Assembly: GCA_017303355.1 (NCBI GenBank) | Contig: JAFLCU010000001.1 | Location: 62,001-126,000 of the forward strand | Length of the DNA stretch: 64,000 bases | Source: Caulobacterales bacterium | GTDB lineage: Bacteria; Pseudomonadota; Alphaproteobacteria; Caulobacterales; Aquidulcibacteraceae | Reading direction: 5' to 3' | In this document: positions 37,365 through 45,933 of the stretch, in pieces | Position numbering within the stretch: position 1 is the stretch's first letter | Layout of the letters: each line of letters starts with the position of its first letter | Notes under the pieces: generated by a model | Database searches by the model: none | Told to the model about the DNA's origin: nothing | What the model saw: the letters and a program-made list of their open reading frames with translations, nothing else | Position numbers and translations under genes: made by a program

Positions 37365-37467
37365 GAGGTCCCCAAGCGATTGAAATCAGACTTATGCATC
37401 GCGCGCGTCGCCGCAACCCCGCGAAGGCGCATAGCCTCCGGCCTGTGGCTGGGCTAGCACTAGACCC

Positions 37468-38736
37468 ATGTCAGAGGGGACACAGACGCCAGCCCGGCGG
37501 GACGGATTCATCGGCGCGCGCCGCGCGCAATTGGCCCAAGCCATCAGCGCCGACCCGGCCCTGCCCGCCGGCGATAGCGCGATATTGCCGGACCTGTTCC
37601 ATCTGCTGGGCGCATTGCTGCACCACGAATCGCACGAGCAGCTCGAAGAGCTAAAGGCGCTCTATTATCCGCTCGACCCAGACGCCGCGCCCGGTTTGCG
37701 CGATGTGAGCGTCGCCGCGTTCGAAACCTTCGAGCAAGCACTCCGCGAAGCACTCACCCGCGCCAATTTCGTCGAGATCGATCCCGATACGGTGCAGACA
37801 CGCGAAGCGACCAAACGCATCACCGGCCTCGCAATCAAGCCGTCGCATTCCGGCATTCGCCGCATTCGCTATTTCGCGCGCGGCGCGCGCTCAGAGACCA
37901 TCAACGTCAAAGCCATGTTCGGGCTGCGCAAGCACCAGATCGACGCGCAGATGATGAGCGACGTTGTTGTTCTCGTTGGCTTCAAGGCGAGTGACGAGAT
38001 CGAACGTACAGACCGGCGCGCCTTCGCGGATACGCGGCGCGGCCTGCGGCCCGGCGCTGCGCTTGTGAAGCATTTCCGCAACGTGGCCTCGCCCGAATTG
38101 GTAACGCTGCATCCAGGCGCCCGGCCCTCAATGCGGCCGCGCGATCAGGTGTTCTTGGCAGCGCCTGCGGTAGCGACAGGCGTGCCGGTATTGCTCAATC
38201 TATGGCCGGCGCTGACCGTGCTATTCGCGGTAATCGCCGCTTATTTTGGTGCGCAAGGCGTAATCGAGGAAAACGAACTGAAGCGCGCGATCGCCGCGAT
38301 TTCGGGCTTGATAGCGGTCGGCGCGTTCGTGATGCGGCAGCGGCTGAAATACGAAGCGACGACGCTGCGCTACCAGAAGCGGCTGGCGGACACGGTGTAT
38401 TTCCGCAACCTCGCCAACAATGCCGGCGTTCTCGACCTGCTCGTCGGCGCCGGCGAAGATCAGGACGCGAAGGAAGCGATCCTCGCCTATGGCCTGCTGC
38501 GCCGCGCCCAGCGCCCGCTGGCGAAAGGCGAGATCGACAATTTCGCGGAGGATTTCCTGCGCGATCGATTCAATCTCGACATCGATTTCGAGATCAACGA
38601 CGCGCTGAATAAGCTGGAGCGCCTGGGCCTCGTCGCGCGTGAGGGCGACACCTACACTGCGATCGCGCCGGATGAGTCGCTGCGCCGCGTCGATGCAGCG
38701 TGGGATGCACTGTTCAGTTTCTCGACACGCCGCTAG
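37468..38736 (+). CDS. DUF3754 (TMEM143-like) membrane protein
   Basis: 422 residues. An N-terminal soluble part (about 1-220) contains RRIRYFARGARSETINVKAM. Two hydrophobic segments follow near the middle (VPVLLNLWPALTVLFAVIAA and KRAIAAISGLIAVGAFVM), then a C-terminal domain with YQKRLADTVYFRNLANNAGV, the DUF3754 signature. Homologues include the human mitochondrial TMEM143; the function is unknown. Likely a monocistronic gene; its 3' end is 20 bases before the GST start. Confidence 0.82.
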   Translation: MSEGTQTPARRDGFIGARRAQLAQAISADPALPAGDSAILPDLFHLLGALLHHESHEQLEELKALYYPLDPDAAPGLRDVSVAAFETFEQALREALTRANFVEIDPDTVQTREATKRITGLAIKPSHSGIRRIRYFARGARSETINVKAMFGLRKHQIDAQMMSDVVVLVGFKASDEIERTDRRAFADTRRGLRPGAALVKHFRNVASPELVTLHPGARPSMRPRDQVFLAAPAVATGVPVLLNLWPALTVLFAVIAAYFGAQGVIEENELKRAIAAISGLIAVGAFVMRQRLKYEATTLRYQKRLADTVYFRNLANNAGVLDLLVGAGEDQDAKEAILAYGLLRRAQRPLAKGEIDNFAEDFLRDRFNLDIDFEINDALNKLERLGLVAREGDTYTAIAPDESLRRVDAAWDALFSFSTRR

Positions 38737-38756
38737 CACGCGGGAGCAAGCGCCCG

Positions 38757-39386
38757 ATGAAGCTCTATCATTGTTATGATGCGCGTTCGTTGCGGCCGCT
38801 CTGGGCGCTGGAGGAAATGGGGCTCAGCTACGAGCCCATCGTTCTGCCGTTTCCGCCGCGCGTAAGAGCGAAAGAATATTTGGCCGAGAATCCGCTAGGC
38901 ACCATTCCGCTGCTTGTCGATGGCGCTGCGCGGATGACGGAATCATCCGGCATTTGCTTCTACCTGACGCAAAAATATGGGCCGACGGACTTAGCGGTGC
39001 GCCCCGAAGAGCCCGATTACGCGGCGTTCGTGAACTGGCTCTTCTTCAGCGACGCAACACTGACATTCCCGCAAACTTTGGTGCTGCGCTATCGCTATTT
39101 CGAAACGCCTGAGCGGCGCAACGCGCAGGTCGCCGCCGACTACGAAACATGGTTCTTCGCGCGCTTGCGCGCCGTTGATGCGGCGCTCGCGGATGGACGC
39201 GAATGGCTCTGCGCGGGGCGATTTACGATCGCGGATATTTGCATCGCTTATGCGCTGCACCTGGCCGACTCAGGCGTTCGCATCGGCCATGGGCTCAGCG
39301 ACAACGTGCGCGCATACCTGGAGCGCGCGCGGGCGCGGCCGGCGTTTCAACGCGCGCGTTTAGTTGGCGCGCCGGTGGTGAGCTGA
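38757..39386 (+). CDS. Glutathione S-transferase family protein
   Basis: 209 residues. The N-terminal thioredoxin-like domain reads KLYHCYDARSLRPLWALEEM, then NPLGTIPLLVDG and the glutathione-binding TESSGICFYL; the helical C-terminal domain follows with LCAGRFTIADICIAYALHLA. It resembles the beta/theta-like bacterial GSTs, whose substrates vary from xenobiotics to ring-cleavage intermediates. ATG 38757 is used; a longer frame from 38700 only reads through the previous gene. No specific substrate can be inferred from neighbours. Confidence 0.9.
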   Translation: MKLYHCYDARSLRPLWALEEMGLSYEPIVLPFPPRVRAKEYLAENPLGTIPLLVDGAARMTESSGICFYLTQKYGPTDLAVRPEEPDYAAFVNWLFFSDATLTFPQTLVLRYRYFETPERRNAQVAADYETWFFARLRAVDAALADGREWLCAGRFTIADICIAYALHLADSGVRIGHGLSDNVRAYLERARARPAFQRARLVGAPVVS

Positions 39387-39387
39387 A

Positions 39388-40443
39388 CTAAGCCGTCCAA
39401 ACATTGCGGACGTGACCATCCGTGTACGCGAGGATTTGCCGCTCGCCTTTGGGCCAAGTGTGGACATCTACGACAAAACGGAGGCCGTTGTGCACGCCGT
39501 CTGTCACGGCCTCGGGCTCGAGCCGCACCCATGCGATCGGCGCCGAGGATGTCGCTTTCGCGCCAGCTTCGGTGATGGCGTTGACGATGGCCTCGCGGGC
39601 TTCGCGCGGCGGATATTGTAGAAAAACGGAATGATAGACGATCGTGGCGGCGTCTTGCGCGCGCGCGGCTAGCTTTTGGGCGAGCCATTGGGCGGCGTCA
39701 GCGCGATCGACGCTTGTGCCGTGCTCGAGCGCAAGCGCCACGGCGCCATCGAAGCGCGCGAGGCGATCGGCTTGATCTGGCCAGATGTAGGATTTGAGCT
39801 GGAGGCGCGCGGCTTCATCGCGAATGTCGAGCGGATTGAGATCGCAGGCGGCGCGGTTACGCACATTGATGGACGAAAGCGGCGGCGGGGCGCCGTTCCA
39901 ATCGGTGTCGATGACGACCGGCCCGCCCTGCCCCCAAGACCAAGTCTGCGTGCGATACGCAAAGCGATCCCAATTGAGATTGAGGCCGGCGCTGGCGCCG
40001 ATTTCGAGCGTGTCGACCGGACCTTGCCAATGTTGCGCGAACGCGAGAAAGCCAGCCAGCAGCGCGATAGCGCGGCGCGTTTCGTTGGTCTGCGGCGGAG
40101 ATTTGATAAAATCCCGCACCCAAATGCGCTCGCGATCGAGAAATGCGCGCGCGACAGGCCAGATTTCGTCCATGCGCCAATTGGAATTCTGCGCGGGATA
40201 AAGCGCATGGAGCGCGGCATCACGCCGGGTGAGCGAAGCGGAATGCAGCGCGCCGGCAAGACGCAGCGCGAGCGCATCGGCGCGTGGATTGGTAGGCCAA
40301 TCGCCGATAATGTGCGCCGTGGGGCCGCCCGCCTCGTAATCGTCCGCCATGCGATTGATGAGATTACCGGTGAAGGGCGAACCATATTCGACGCAAATGC
40401 CCGCCTGCTCACGGAAATGTTCGGTGACCCGCTCGTCGCTCAT
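39388..40443 (-). CDS. DUF2332 protein
   Basis: 351 residues, soluble. The DUF2332 family is recognised by REQAGICVEYGSPFTGNLIN near the N-terminus, LEIGASAGLNLNWDRFAYRT in the middle (methyltransferase-like Gly-rich loop) and TIVYHSVFLQYPPREAREAI. The family's function is unknown; the Gly-rich loop and fold suggest an S-adenosylmethionine-binding or Rossmann-type enzyme. Stops just after the convergent GST gene. Monocistronic. Confidence 0.83.
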   Translation of the reverse strand: MSDERVTEHFREQAGICVEYGSPFTGNLINRMADDYEAGGPTAHIIGDWPTNPRADALALRLAGALHSASLTRRDAALHALYPAQNSNWRMDEIWPVARAFLDRERIWVRDFIKSPPQTNETRRAIALLAGFLAFAQHWQGPVDTLEIGASAGLNLNWDRFAYRTQTWSWGQGGPVVIDTDWNGAPPPLSSINVRNRAACDLNPLDIRDEAARLQLKSYIWPDQADRLARFDGAVALALEHGTSVDRADAAQWLAQKLAARAQDAATIVYHSVFLQYPPREAREAIVNAITEAGAKATSSAPIAWVRLEPEAVTDGVHNGLRFVVDVHTWPKGERQILAYTDGHVRNVWTA

Positions 40444-40524
40444 GCTGCCACTCCTTGCGGCAATATTGACTTACGCAACGGCGCTTCGCCAGCGCTAACC
40501 GCCCAACCGCTTTAGGAGGCCAAT

Positions 40525-40968
40525 ATGGCGGAGCTGCCTGAACTCGCGCGCACGCTGATTGCACGCGCACTCCATGCGCAAGGACTGTTTGCGCATATGG
40601 GGTGCGAGATTGTTGAGGTCGAGGCCGGACGCGTGACGCTCGCGATGGATTTTCGCACCGAGGTCGCTCAACAGCACGGCTTCTTTCACGGCGGGTCTAT
40701 CGGGTTCTTGATCGACAACGCGACAGCGGCCGCCGCAGGCACTACCTTGCGTGAAGGGCAATCGCTGCTAACCGCTGAGTACAAGGTGAATTTCGTGGCG
40801 CCCGCTTTAGGTGAGCGCTTGATCTGCCGTGCGGATGTCGTGAAAGCGGGCTCGACCATCACCGTCGTCGAAGGACGCTGCTTCGTCGTGAAAGATGGGA
40901 TGGAAAAGCTCTGCGCGATTGGGTTGGCGTCGATGGCCGTGATCGCGACGCGGACTTTGGCCGGATAA
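40525..40968 (+). CDS. Hotdog-fold thioesterase (PaaI-like)
   Basis: 147 residues, hotdog fold. The family HGG motif lies in QQHGFFHGGSIGFLIDNATA, followed by LTAEYKVNFVAPALGERLIC and a final ITVVEGRCFVVKDG strand. It probably hydrolyses an acyl-CoA, which fits the thiolase gene convergent with it, but the chain length is unknown. A different paralogue of the same fold, paaI, is encoded at 1871-2296. Confidence 0.87.
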   Translation: MAELPELARTLIARALHAQGLFAHMGCEIVEVEAGRVTLAMDFRTEVAQQHGFFHGGSIGFLIDNATAAAAGTTLREGQSLLTAEYKVNFVAPALGERLICRADVVKAGSTITVVEGRCFVVKDGMEKLCAIGLASMAVIATRTLAG

Positions 40969-40990
40969 AGCCGTCCGCGCCGCGCTCGGC

Positions 40991-42151
40991 TTAGGTGCGC
41001 TCCACTGCCAGCGCGATGCCTTCGCCGCCGCCGATGCAGAGCGAGGCGACGCCGCGCTTGGCGTTTTGTGCTTCCATCGCCGCCAGCAGCGTCACGAGAA
41101 TGCGCGCGCCCGAGGCGCCGATCGGATGGCCAAGCGCGCAGGCGCCGCCGTTGACGTTGATGATGTCGTGGCTGATGCCGAGCTCTTTCATCGCGATCAT
41201 CGGGACGATGGCGAAAGCCTCGTTGATCTCCCAGAGATCGACGTCGCTCGTTCTCCAGCCAGCGCGGGCAAGCGCCTTCTGGATCGCGGGCACCGGCGCG
41301 GTGGTGAATTTCGTCGGCTCCTGCGCGTGCGAGCTTTGCGCGACGATGCGGGCGATGATCTTCTTGCCCTGCTTCTCGGCGTCGGACTTGCGCATCAGCA
41401 CAAGGGCGGCCGCGCCATCGGAGATCGCCGAGGCGTTGGCGGCGGTGATGGTGCCGTCCGGCGTGAAGGCGGGCTTCAGTGACGGGATTTTGTCCGGGCG
41501 AGCCTTGCGCGGGAGTTCGTCCGCGTCGATGGCGCCTGTCTTCAATTCGATCGGCGCGATTTCCCGCTTGAAGCGGCCTTCAGCGGTAGCGCTTTGCGCG
41601 CGGCGGAGCGTTTCGAGCGCGTAGGCATCCTGCGACTCTCGCGAGAATTGGTATTCCTTGGCGGAGGCGTCAGCGAACACGCCCATGGCCAAGCCTTCGT
41701 AGGCGTCTTCGAGGCCATCGAGCGCCATGTGGTCGAAGAGCTTGTCGTGGCCATATTTTTGACCACCGCGATGTTTGGCCATCAGGAACGGCGCGCGCGT
41801 CATGCTTTCCATGCCGCCAGCGACGACGCTGTTGGCTTCGCCGGCAAGCAAAGCTTGGCGCGCCACCGCCACAGCTTGCAGGCCCGAGCCGCACATCTTG
41901 TTCAAGGTCACCGCTTCAGTGCTTTGCGCGAGGCCGGCCTTGAGCGCGGCTTGGCGCGCGGGAGCTTGGCCTTGGCCCGCGCCCAACACGTTGCCCATGA
42001 AGATTTGATCCGCGCCGCCCGTCCCGGCTTCAGCGACAGCGGCTTTCACGGCGACAGCGCCCAGTTCGGGGGCTGCGAGATTGGCGAGATCGCCCAAGAG
42101 GCCGCCCATCGGCGTGCGGGCCATACCAACGATGACGATATCTTCGCTCAT
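40991..42151 (-). CDS. Acetyl-CoA C-acyltransferase (thiolase)
   Basis: 386 residues. Thiolase family II; the nucleophilic Cys is in TLNKMCGSGLQAVAVA (about 87), the general acid/base in GGACALGHPIGASGARI (His about 344) and CIGGGEGIALAVER (Cys about 374), with NEAF before them. Such enzymes act in beta-oxidation (FadA) or in acetoacetyl-CoA formation for polyhydroxybutyrate (PhaA/AtoB); the sequence alone does not decide. It could also serve the last thiolytic step of phenylacetate breakdown, though PaaJ would be expected beside the paa genes. SD GGAGAAGAGGAC precedes ATG. Confidence 0.92.
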   Translation of the reverse strand: MSEDIVIVGMARTPMGGLLGDLANLAAPELGAVAVKAAVAEAGTGGADQIFMGNVLGAGQGQAPARQAALKAGLAQSTEAVTLNKMCGSGLQAVAVARQALLAGEANSVVAGGMESMTRAPFLMAKHRGGQKYGHDKLFDHMALDGLEDAYEGLAMGVFADASAKEYQFSRESQDAYALETLRRAQSATAEGRFKREIAPIELKTGAIDADELPRKARPDKIPSLKPAFTPDGTITAANASAISDGAAALVLMRKSDAEKQGKKIIARIVAQSSHAQEPTKFTTAPVPAIQKALARAGWRTSDVDLWEINEAFAIVPMIAMKELGISHDIINVNGGACALGHPIGASGARILVTLLAAMEAQNAKRGVASLCIGGGEGIALAVERT

Positions 42152-42284
42152 GATGTCCTCTTCTCCGTCGCGGGCCTTCAGCCGCGTGCATCGCTTGCGT
42201 TTGCCGTGGGATCATAGGCTTTCAAGGCGACACACGCCAACAATTTGCCACGCGCGAGCGCATGTGAAGCGAGAGCGCCTCGTG

Positions 42285-43052
42285 TTAAGCTACGAATTGC
42301 ACCACGCGCTCGATAATGGCGCGGTCCTGGGCGATCATGCGGTGACCCAGGCCGTCACAGAGTACGAGTTCGGCGCCGGGCCACGCATCGGCTATAGCTT
42401 GCGAATTGTCCCACTCGACAGCGTCGTCATCAAGCGAATGGATGATGAGCGCCTCGGCGCTAAAATCTTTCGCGACCTCAGCCAGATCGAATTTGGCTTG
42501 AGCTTCGCCGATATCCTTGGCGTAGAGTTCGCGCGCGCGCTCGACCACGGCTTCAGAGATGCCGCGTTCTTCGGCGATATGAAACCAGCGCTTGTTGCGC
42601 CCGCGCGGCGAAGCGATGAGCACGGCGCGGCGGACGTCGAGGCCATTGCTCATGGCGATCGAGGTCGCGGGACCACCGAAGGAGTGCGTGACGATGCTAT
42701 CAATCGGTCCGAGTTGCGCGGCTACGGCCTGCACCGCGGCGGCGGCGTCGATGGGCGTGCATTGATCGCCGTGCGAATGGCCGTGACCGGGCAGATCGAG
42801 CGCGACGGTAGCGATGCCAAGTTCGCTCAGCGCTTGGATCAGCGGCGACCAGAGCGCGTTGTCATCCTGCCAGCCATGCACGCACAGCACCGCCGGTCCC
42901 TCGCCCAAGCGCCATGCGGCAATCTTGCCGTGCGGCGTATCGACCTCAAAGCTTTGCGCATCGCGCAACGGCTCCGCGAGACGCGTTCTCGCACGCCGCT
43001 TGGGCGTCATCACTTCGGTAAGCAATGCGCGGGCTTCGTCGTCGAGGCTCAT
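42285..43052 (-). CDS. Alpha/beta hydrolase
   Basis: 255 residues. The oxyanion-hole HGW in VLCVHGWQDDN is followed by ALDLPGHGHS, the nucleophile elbow THSFGGPAT (Ser), HSLDDDAVEWDN (Asp) and GLGHRMIAQD (His), completing a triad. Substrate unknown. The start overlaps the stop of the preceding hypothetical gene (ATGA) so it belongs to the mnmA transcript. Confidence 0.87.
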   Translation of the reverse strand: MSLDDEARALLTEVMTPKRRARTRLAEPLRDAQSFEVDTPHGKIAAWRLGEGPAVLCVHGWQDDNALWSPLIQALSELGIATVALDLPGHGHSHGDQCTPIDAAAAVQAVAAQLGPIDSIVTHSFGGPATSIAMSNGLDVRRAVLIASPRGRNKRWFHIAEERGISEAVVERARELYAKDIGEAQAKFDLAEVAKDFSAEALIIHSLDDDAVEWDNSQAIADAWPGAELVLCDGLGHRMIAQDRAIIERVVQFVA

Positions 43053-43699
43053 TCAATCTCTCGATACTTGACATGAAGGCGAGCGAAGTGCGCCTTTACG
43101 CGATCCGCGTCGCTTTCCGTGAATTCTGGCCCGCGACCCCAGGCGAAATCCAAATAATCCTCGCCAGCGTTTCGAAGCGCCGCGACAAAATGGGCCGCAC
43201 TCCGTTGGCCAAACTCGAACACCCGGCCGGCGGCGTCGACAAAAGCCTCATTCTCAACAACAGCGTATAATGCCGCCGCCGTTTCATCGGAGGCCAGATC
43301 GGCCACGAACAAATCATCCGTGCGGAGAAGCTCCGCGAGCGGTATGAACTCGTCCTCGATCTCGGGCGCTGGCAGCTGCTCGATCACAGAGAACTCGACA
43401 TCGTCCGGCATGATACGAATGCGGCCGTGCGCGCGTGAATTATTCGCATCCACACGAAAAAGATCACTCGCGGGATAACGCCCCCTGACGTTTACGCGCC
43501 CGGTTGTGGATTCAGCGGCCGTGGATTTAATGGCATTCCACACATAGGTCGGAACGCCCATCGACCATTGAACCATGGCTGATCCGTGCTGGGTGCGCCA
43601 ATTGAGCTCACCCCGCCAAATGCCATCAACAAAGCCGCCAGGCGGCTCCGCGTCATGCAAGAGCAGTGGACCAGACTGATTGGGCGGCGCGCTGCTCAC
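43049..43699 (-). CDS. Hypothetical protein between mnmA and an alpha/beta hydrolase gene
   Basis: 216 residues, not recognised. It is soluble, rich in acidic residues and aromatic pairs, with no export signal. It contains [20 protein letters not shown] near the N-terminus and [20 protein letters not shown] near the end. It is placed in a tight unit: its ATG overlaps the mnmA stop and its stop overlaps the hydrolase start (both ATGA). No family assignment. Confidence 0.75.
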   Translation of the reverse strand: MSSAPPNQSGPLLLHDAEPPGGFVDGIWRGELNWRTQHGSAMVQWSMGVPTYVWNAIKSTAAESTTGRVNVRGRYPASDLFRVDANNSRAHGRIRIMPDDVEFSVIEQLPAPEIEDEFIPLAELLRTDDLFVADLASDETAAALYAVVENEAFVDAAGRVFEFGQRSAAHFVAALRNAGEDYLDFAWGRGPEFTESDADRVKAHFARLHVKYREIE

Positions 43700-44961
43700 T
43701 TGGTCTCCGTCGCCATGATCCAGCCGCCGCCGAGCACACGCGACGTTTGTGGATCATAGAACACGGCGGCTTGGCCGGGCGCAACGCCCTCTTCGGGGGT
43801 TGCTAGGAGCACGCTCCATTCTTGGAGCGCCGGCGCCTCGCCGGCAGGTTTGTTGGAAATGAGCGTGATCTTACGGGAGGTGCGCGTGTCGGATGCAGCG
43901 GTCGCCGGCGGTCCACGAAAGAGTGTTGCCTGCACAGGTTCGCGCGTGGAACGGACGCGGACTAGGATTTCGCGACCGTTCAACTCTGCATCGGATGCGA
44001 CCTGCTCGCCGATCCAGTTCACTTCCTTTAGCGCAATGCGCGTGACGCCGAGCGCTTCGCGGGGGCCGACGATGACGCGCTTGTTGGGCGCGTCGAGCTT
44101 CACGACGAAGAGCGGCTCGCCGGTGGCGATGCCCAAGCCACGACGTTGGCCGACGGTGAAATTGATCACGCCATTATGCGTACCCAGGACACGGCCATCG
44201 ATGTGCACGATCTCGCCCGGCTCAATCGCGCCCGGCCGCAGTTTTTCGACCACGGCTTGGTATTTACCGTTGGGCACGAAGCAGATGTCTTGGCTGTCCG
44301 GCTTTTCGGCGACACGCAGGCCAAGTTCGGCGGCGAGTTCGCGCACTTGCGTCTTCGGCAAACCACCGAGCGGAAAACGCAGATAGTCGAGCTGCGCGCG
44401 CGTGGTGGCGAACAGGAAATAGGTTTGATCGCGGCTCGCATCGGCGGCGCGATGCAGTTCGGGGCCAGCTTCGCCCTCGATGCGTTGCACATAATGGCCC
44501 GTCGCCAGGCAATCGGCGCCGAGGTCTTCGGCGACGCGCTTCAAGTCCGCGAATTTCACGGTTTGATTGCAGCGCACGCAAGGAATCGGCGTCGCGCCCG
44601 CCAAATAGGTGTCGGCGAAATCCTCCATCACTGCGTTGCGGAAGCGGCTTTCGTAATCGAGCACGTAATGCGGGATGCCCACGCTATCGGCGACGCGGCG
44701 GGCGTCGTGGATGTCTTGGCCCGCGCAACACGAGCCAGCCTTGTTGATGGCGGCGCCGTGATCATAGAGCTGCAACGTGACGCCGATGACCTCGTAGCCT
44801 TCGCGCTTCAGCAACGCGGCGACCACGGACGAATCCACCCCGCCCGACATGGCGGCGACGACGCGGGTTTGCGACGGCGGCTTGGCGAAGCCGAGGGAGT
44901 TTAAGGGGACGCCATGCGGCGCTGCGCCGGCCATGGGCCGGCCATCGGAAATCGCGGTCAT
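43696..44961 (-). CDS. mnmA: tRNA-specific 2-thiouridylase MnmA
   Basis: 421 residues. MnmA transfers sulfur to U34 of tRNA-Lys, -Glu and -Gln. The PP-loop [13 protein letters not shown] (about 39-51) binds ATP, the two catalytic Cys sit in [12 protein letters not shown] and [13 protein letters not shown], and the C-terminal domain holds [12 protein letters not shown]. An extra N-terminal stretch of about 30 residues precedes the usual start region. GGAAGGAT stands before ATG 44961. Coupled to the two downstream genes. It is downstream of flgL on the same strand with 39 bases between, so readthrough from the flagellar promoter cannot be excluded. Confidence 0.95.
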   Translation of the reverse strand: MTAISDGRPMAGAAPHGVPLNSLGFAKPPSQTRVVAAMSGGVDSSVVAALLKREGYEVIGVTLQLYDHGAAINKAGSCCAGQDIHDARRVADSVGIPHYVLDYESRFRNAVMEDFADTYLAGATPIPCVRCNQTVKFADLKRVAEDLGADCLATGHYVQRIEGEAGPELHRAADASRDQTYFLFATTRAQLDYLRFPLGGLPKTQVRELAAELGLRVAEKPDSQDICFVPNGKYQAVVEKLRPGAIEPGEIVHIDGRVLGTHNGVINFTVGQRRGLGIATGEPLFVVKLDAPNKRVIVGPREALGVTRIALKEVNWIGEQVASDAELNGREILVRVRSTREPVQATLFRGPPATAASDTRTSRKITLISNKPAGEAPALQEWSVLLATPEEGVAPGQAAVFYDPQTSRVLGGGWIMATETK

Positions 44962-45000
44962 TTTATCCTTCCCACCGGGTTCAAGGCCCGGAGCGAAGGC

Positions 45001-45918
45001 TTAGAGATAGTTCAGAAGCGAGAGTTTTGAAAGCTCGGCGAATGTCTTTGCCGATGCTTCATACTGCAAGGTGAGCGCGCTCAGCCGCATCGACACCTCG
45101 CCCATGTCGGCGTCCACCTGCTCGCCAATCTCCTTTTTGATGAGGTCGGAGCGTTCGGTGAGCCGCACGCTCTCGGCCTCAAAGCGCTTCTGCAATTGGC
45201 CGGCGCGGCCCTCTTCGTTAGTGAATTTGCTCGCTTCGGCCGTCAGGCGATCGGCGATGGATTGAAGCGCGGTTTGCTGCGCGTTGGTGATCGGCTGTCC
45301 GATCCCCTCCGAACCCAGCAGAAATTGCAGATCGCGCATGGCATTGAACAATTCTTCCGAAAGTTCCGACGCCTTGGCCGCCATCACAATGGGCGCGCCG
45401 GTGCCGGCATCGACGACTTGGTGACGCGCCGCCTCGTCGAACATGTCATCGGTGGAGACAGCGGTTTGCAGTTCGGCCAGCGTGGAGATTTTCACGGGGC
45501 CTGCCCCCTGACGCTCACCCGCGAACATCGGCTGGCCATTCCACGTTTCGTTGAGCGCACCGACGATGCTATCGAAAGAGAGCGAAAGCTCGGTCGCGAT
45601 GCCGCGACCATCATTGGCGCTGACCGCCTCGCGGATCGACTGCGAAAGCAACGTGGCCGCTTCCGAAACCTGCCCGAGCGCCGCGCCCTGCACGCCGAAG
45701 CGCGCCTGCAATTGGCCAAGTACGGAATTGCGCGAGTCGGCCTGCGCCATCATCGCCTTGGCGTTGAGCAAACGGCTGGATGCGCCGCCCAGGCTTTGCA
45801 GATCATGTGCAACGACCTGCGTCGACATCTGCCGCTGCATATCGGTGAGTTCATTGGTCAGCCGTCGCAGATCAATCTGCGATTGGGTGATGAAGCGAAG
45901 CGTTAGCGCGCCGGACAT
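45001..45918 (-). CDS. flgL: Flagellar hook-filament junction protein FlgL
   Basis: 305 residues. FlgL with FlgK joins hook and filament. The flagellin-like N-terminus (LTLRFITQSQIDLRRLTNEL) and C-terminus (SMRLSALTLQYEASAKTFAE) form the coiled-coil D0/D1 core; the hypervariable middle is short. It is 15 bases downstream of flgK on the same strand and is probably cotranscribed from the sigma-54 promoter upstream of flgK. A flagellin is excluded by its place and size. Confidence 0.92.
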   Translation of the reverse strand: MSGALTLRFITQSQIDLRRLTNELTDMQRQMSTQVVAHDLQSLGGASSRLLNAKAMMAQADSRNSVLGQLQARFGVQGAALGQVSEAATLLSQSIREAVSANDGRGIATELSLSFDSIVGALNETWNGQPMFAGERQGAGPVKISTLAELQTAVSTDDMFDEAARHQVVDAGTGAPIVMAAKASELSEELFNAMRDLQFLLGSEGIGQPITNAQQTALQSIADRLTAEASKFTNEEGRAGQLQKRFEAESVRLTERSDLIKKEIGEQVDADMGEVSMRLSALTLQYEASAKTFAELSKLSLLNYL

Positions 45919-45933
45919 GGCGAAAGCCCTCTC

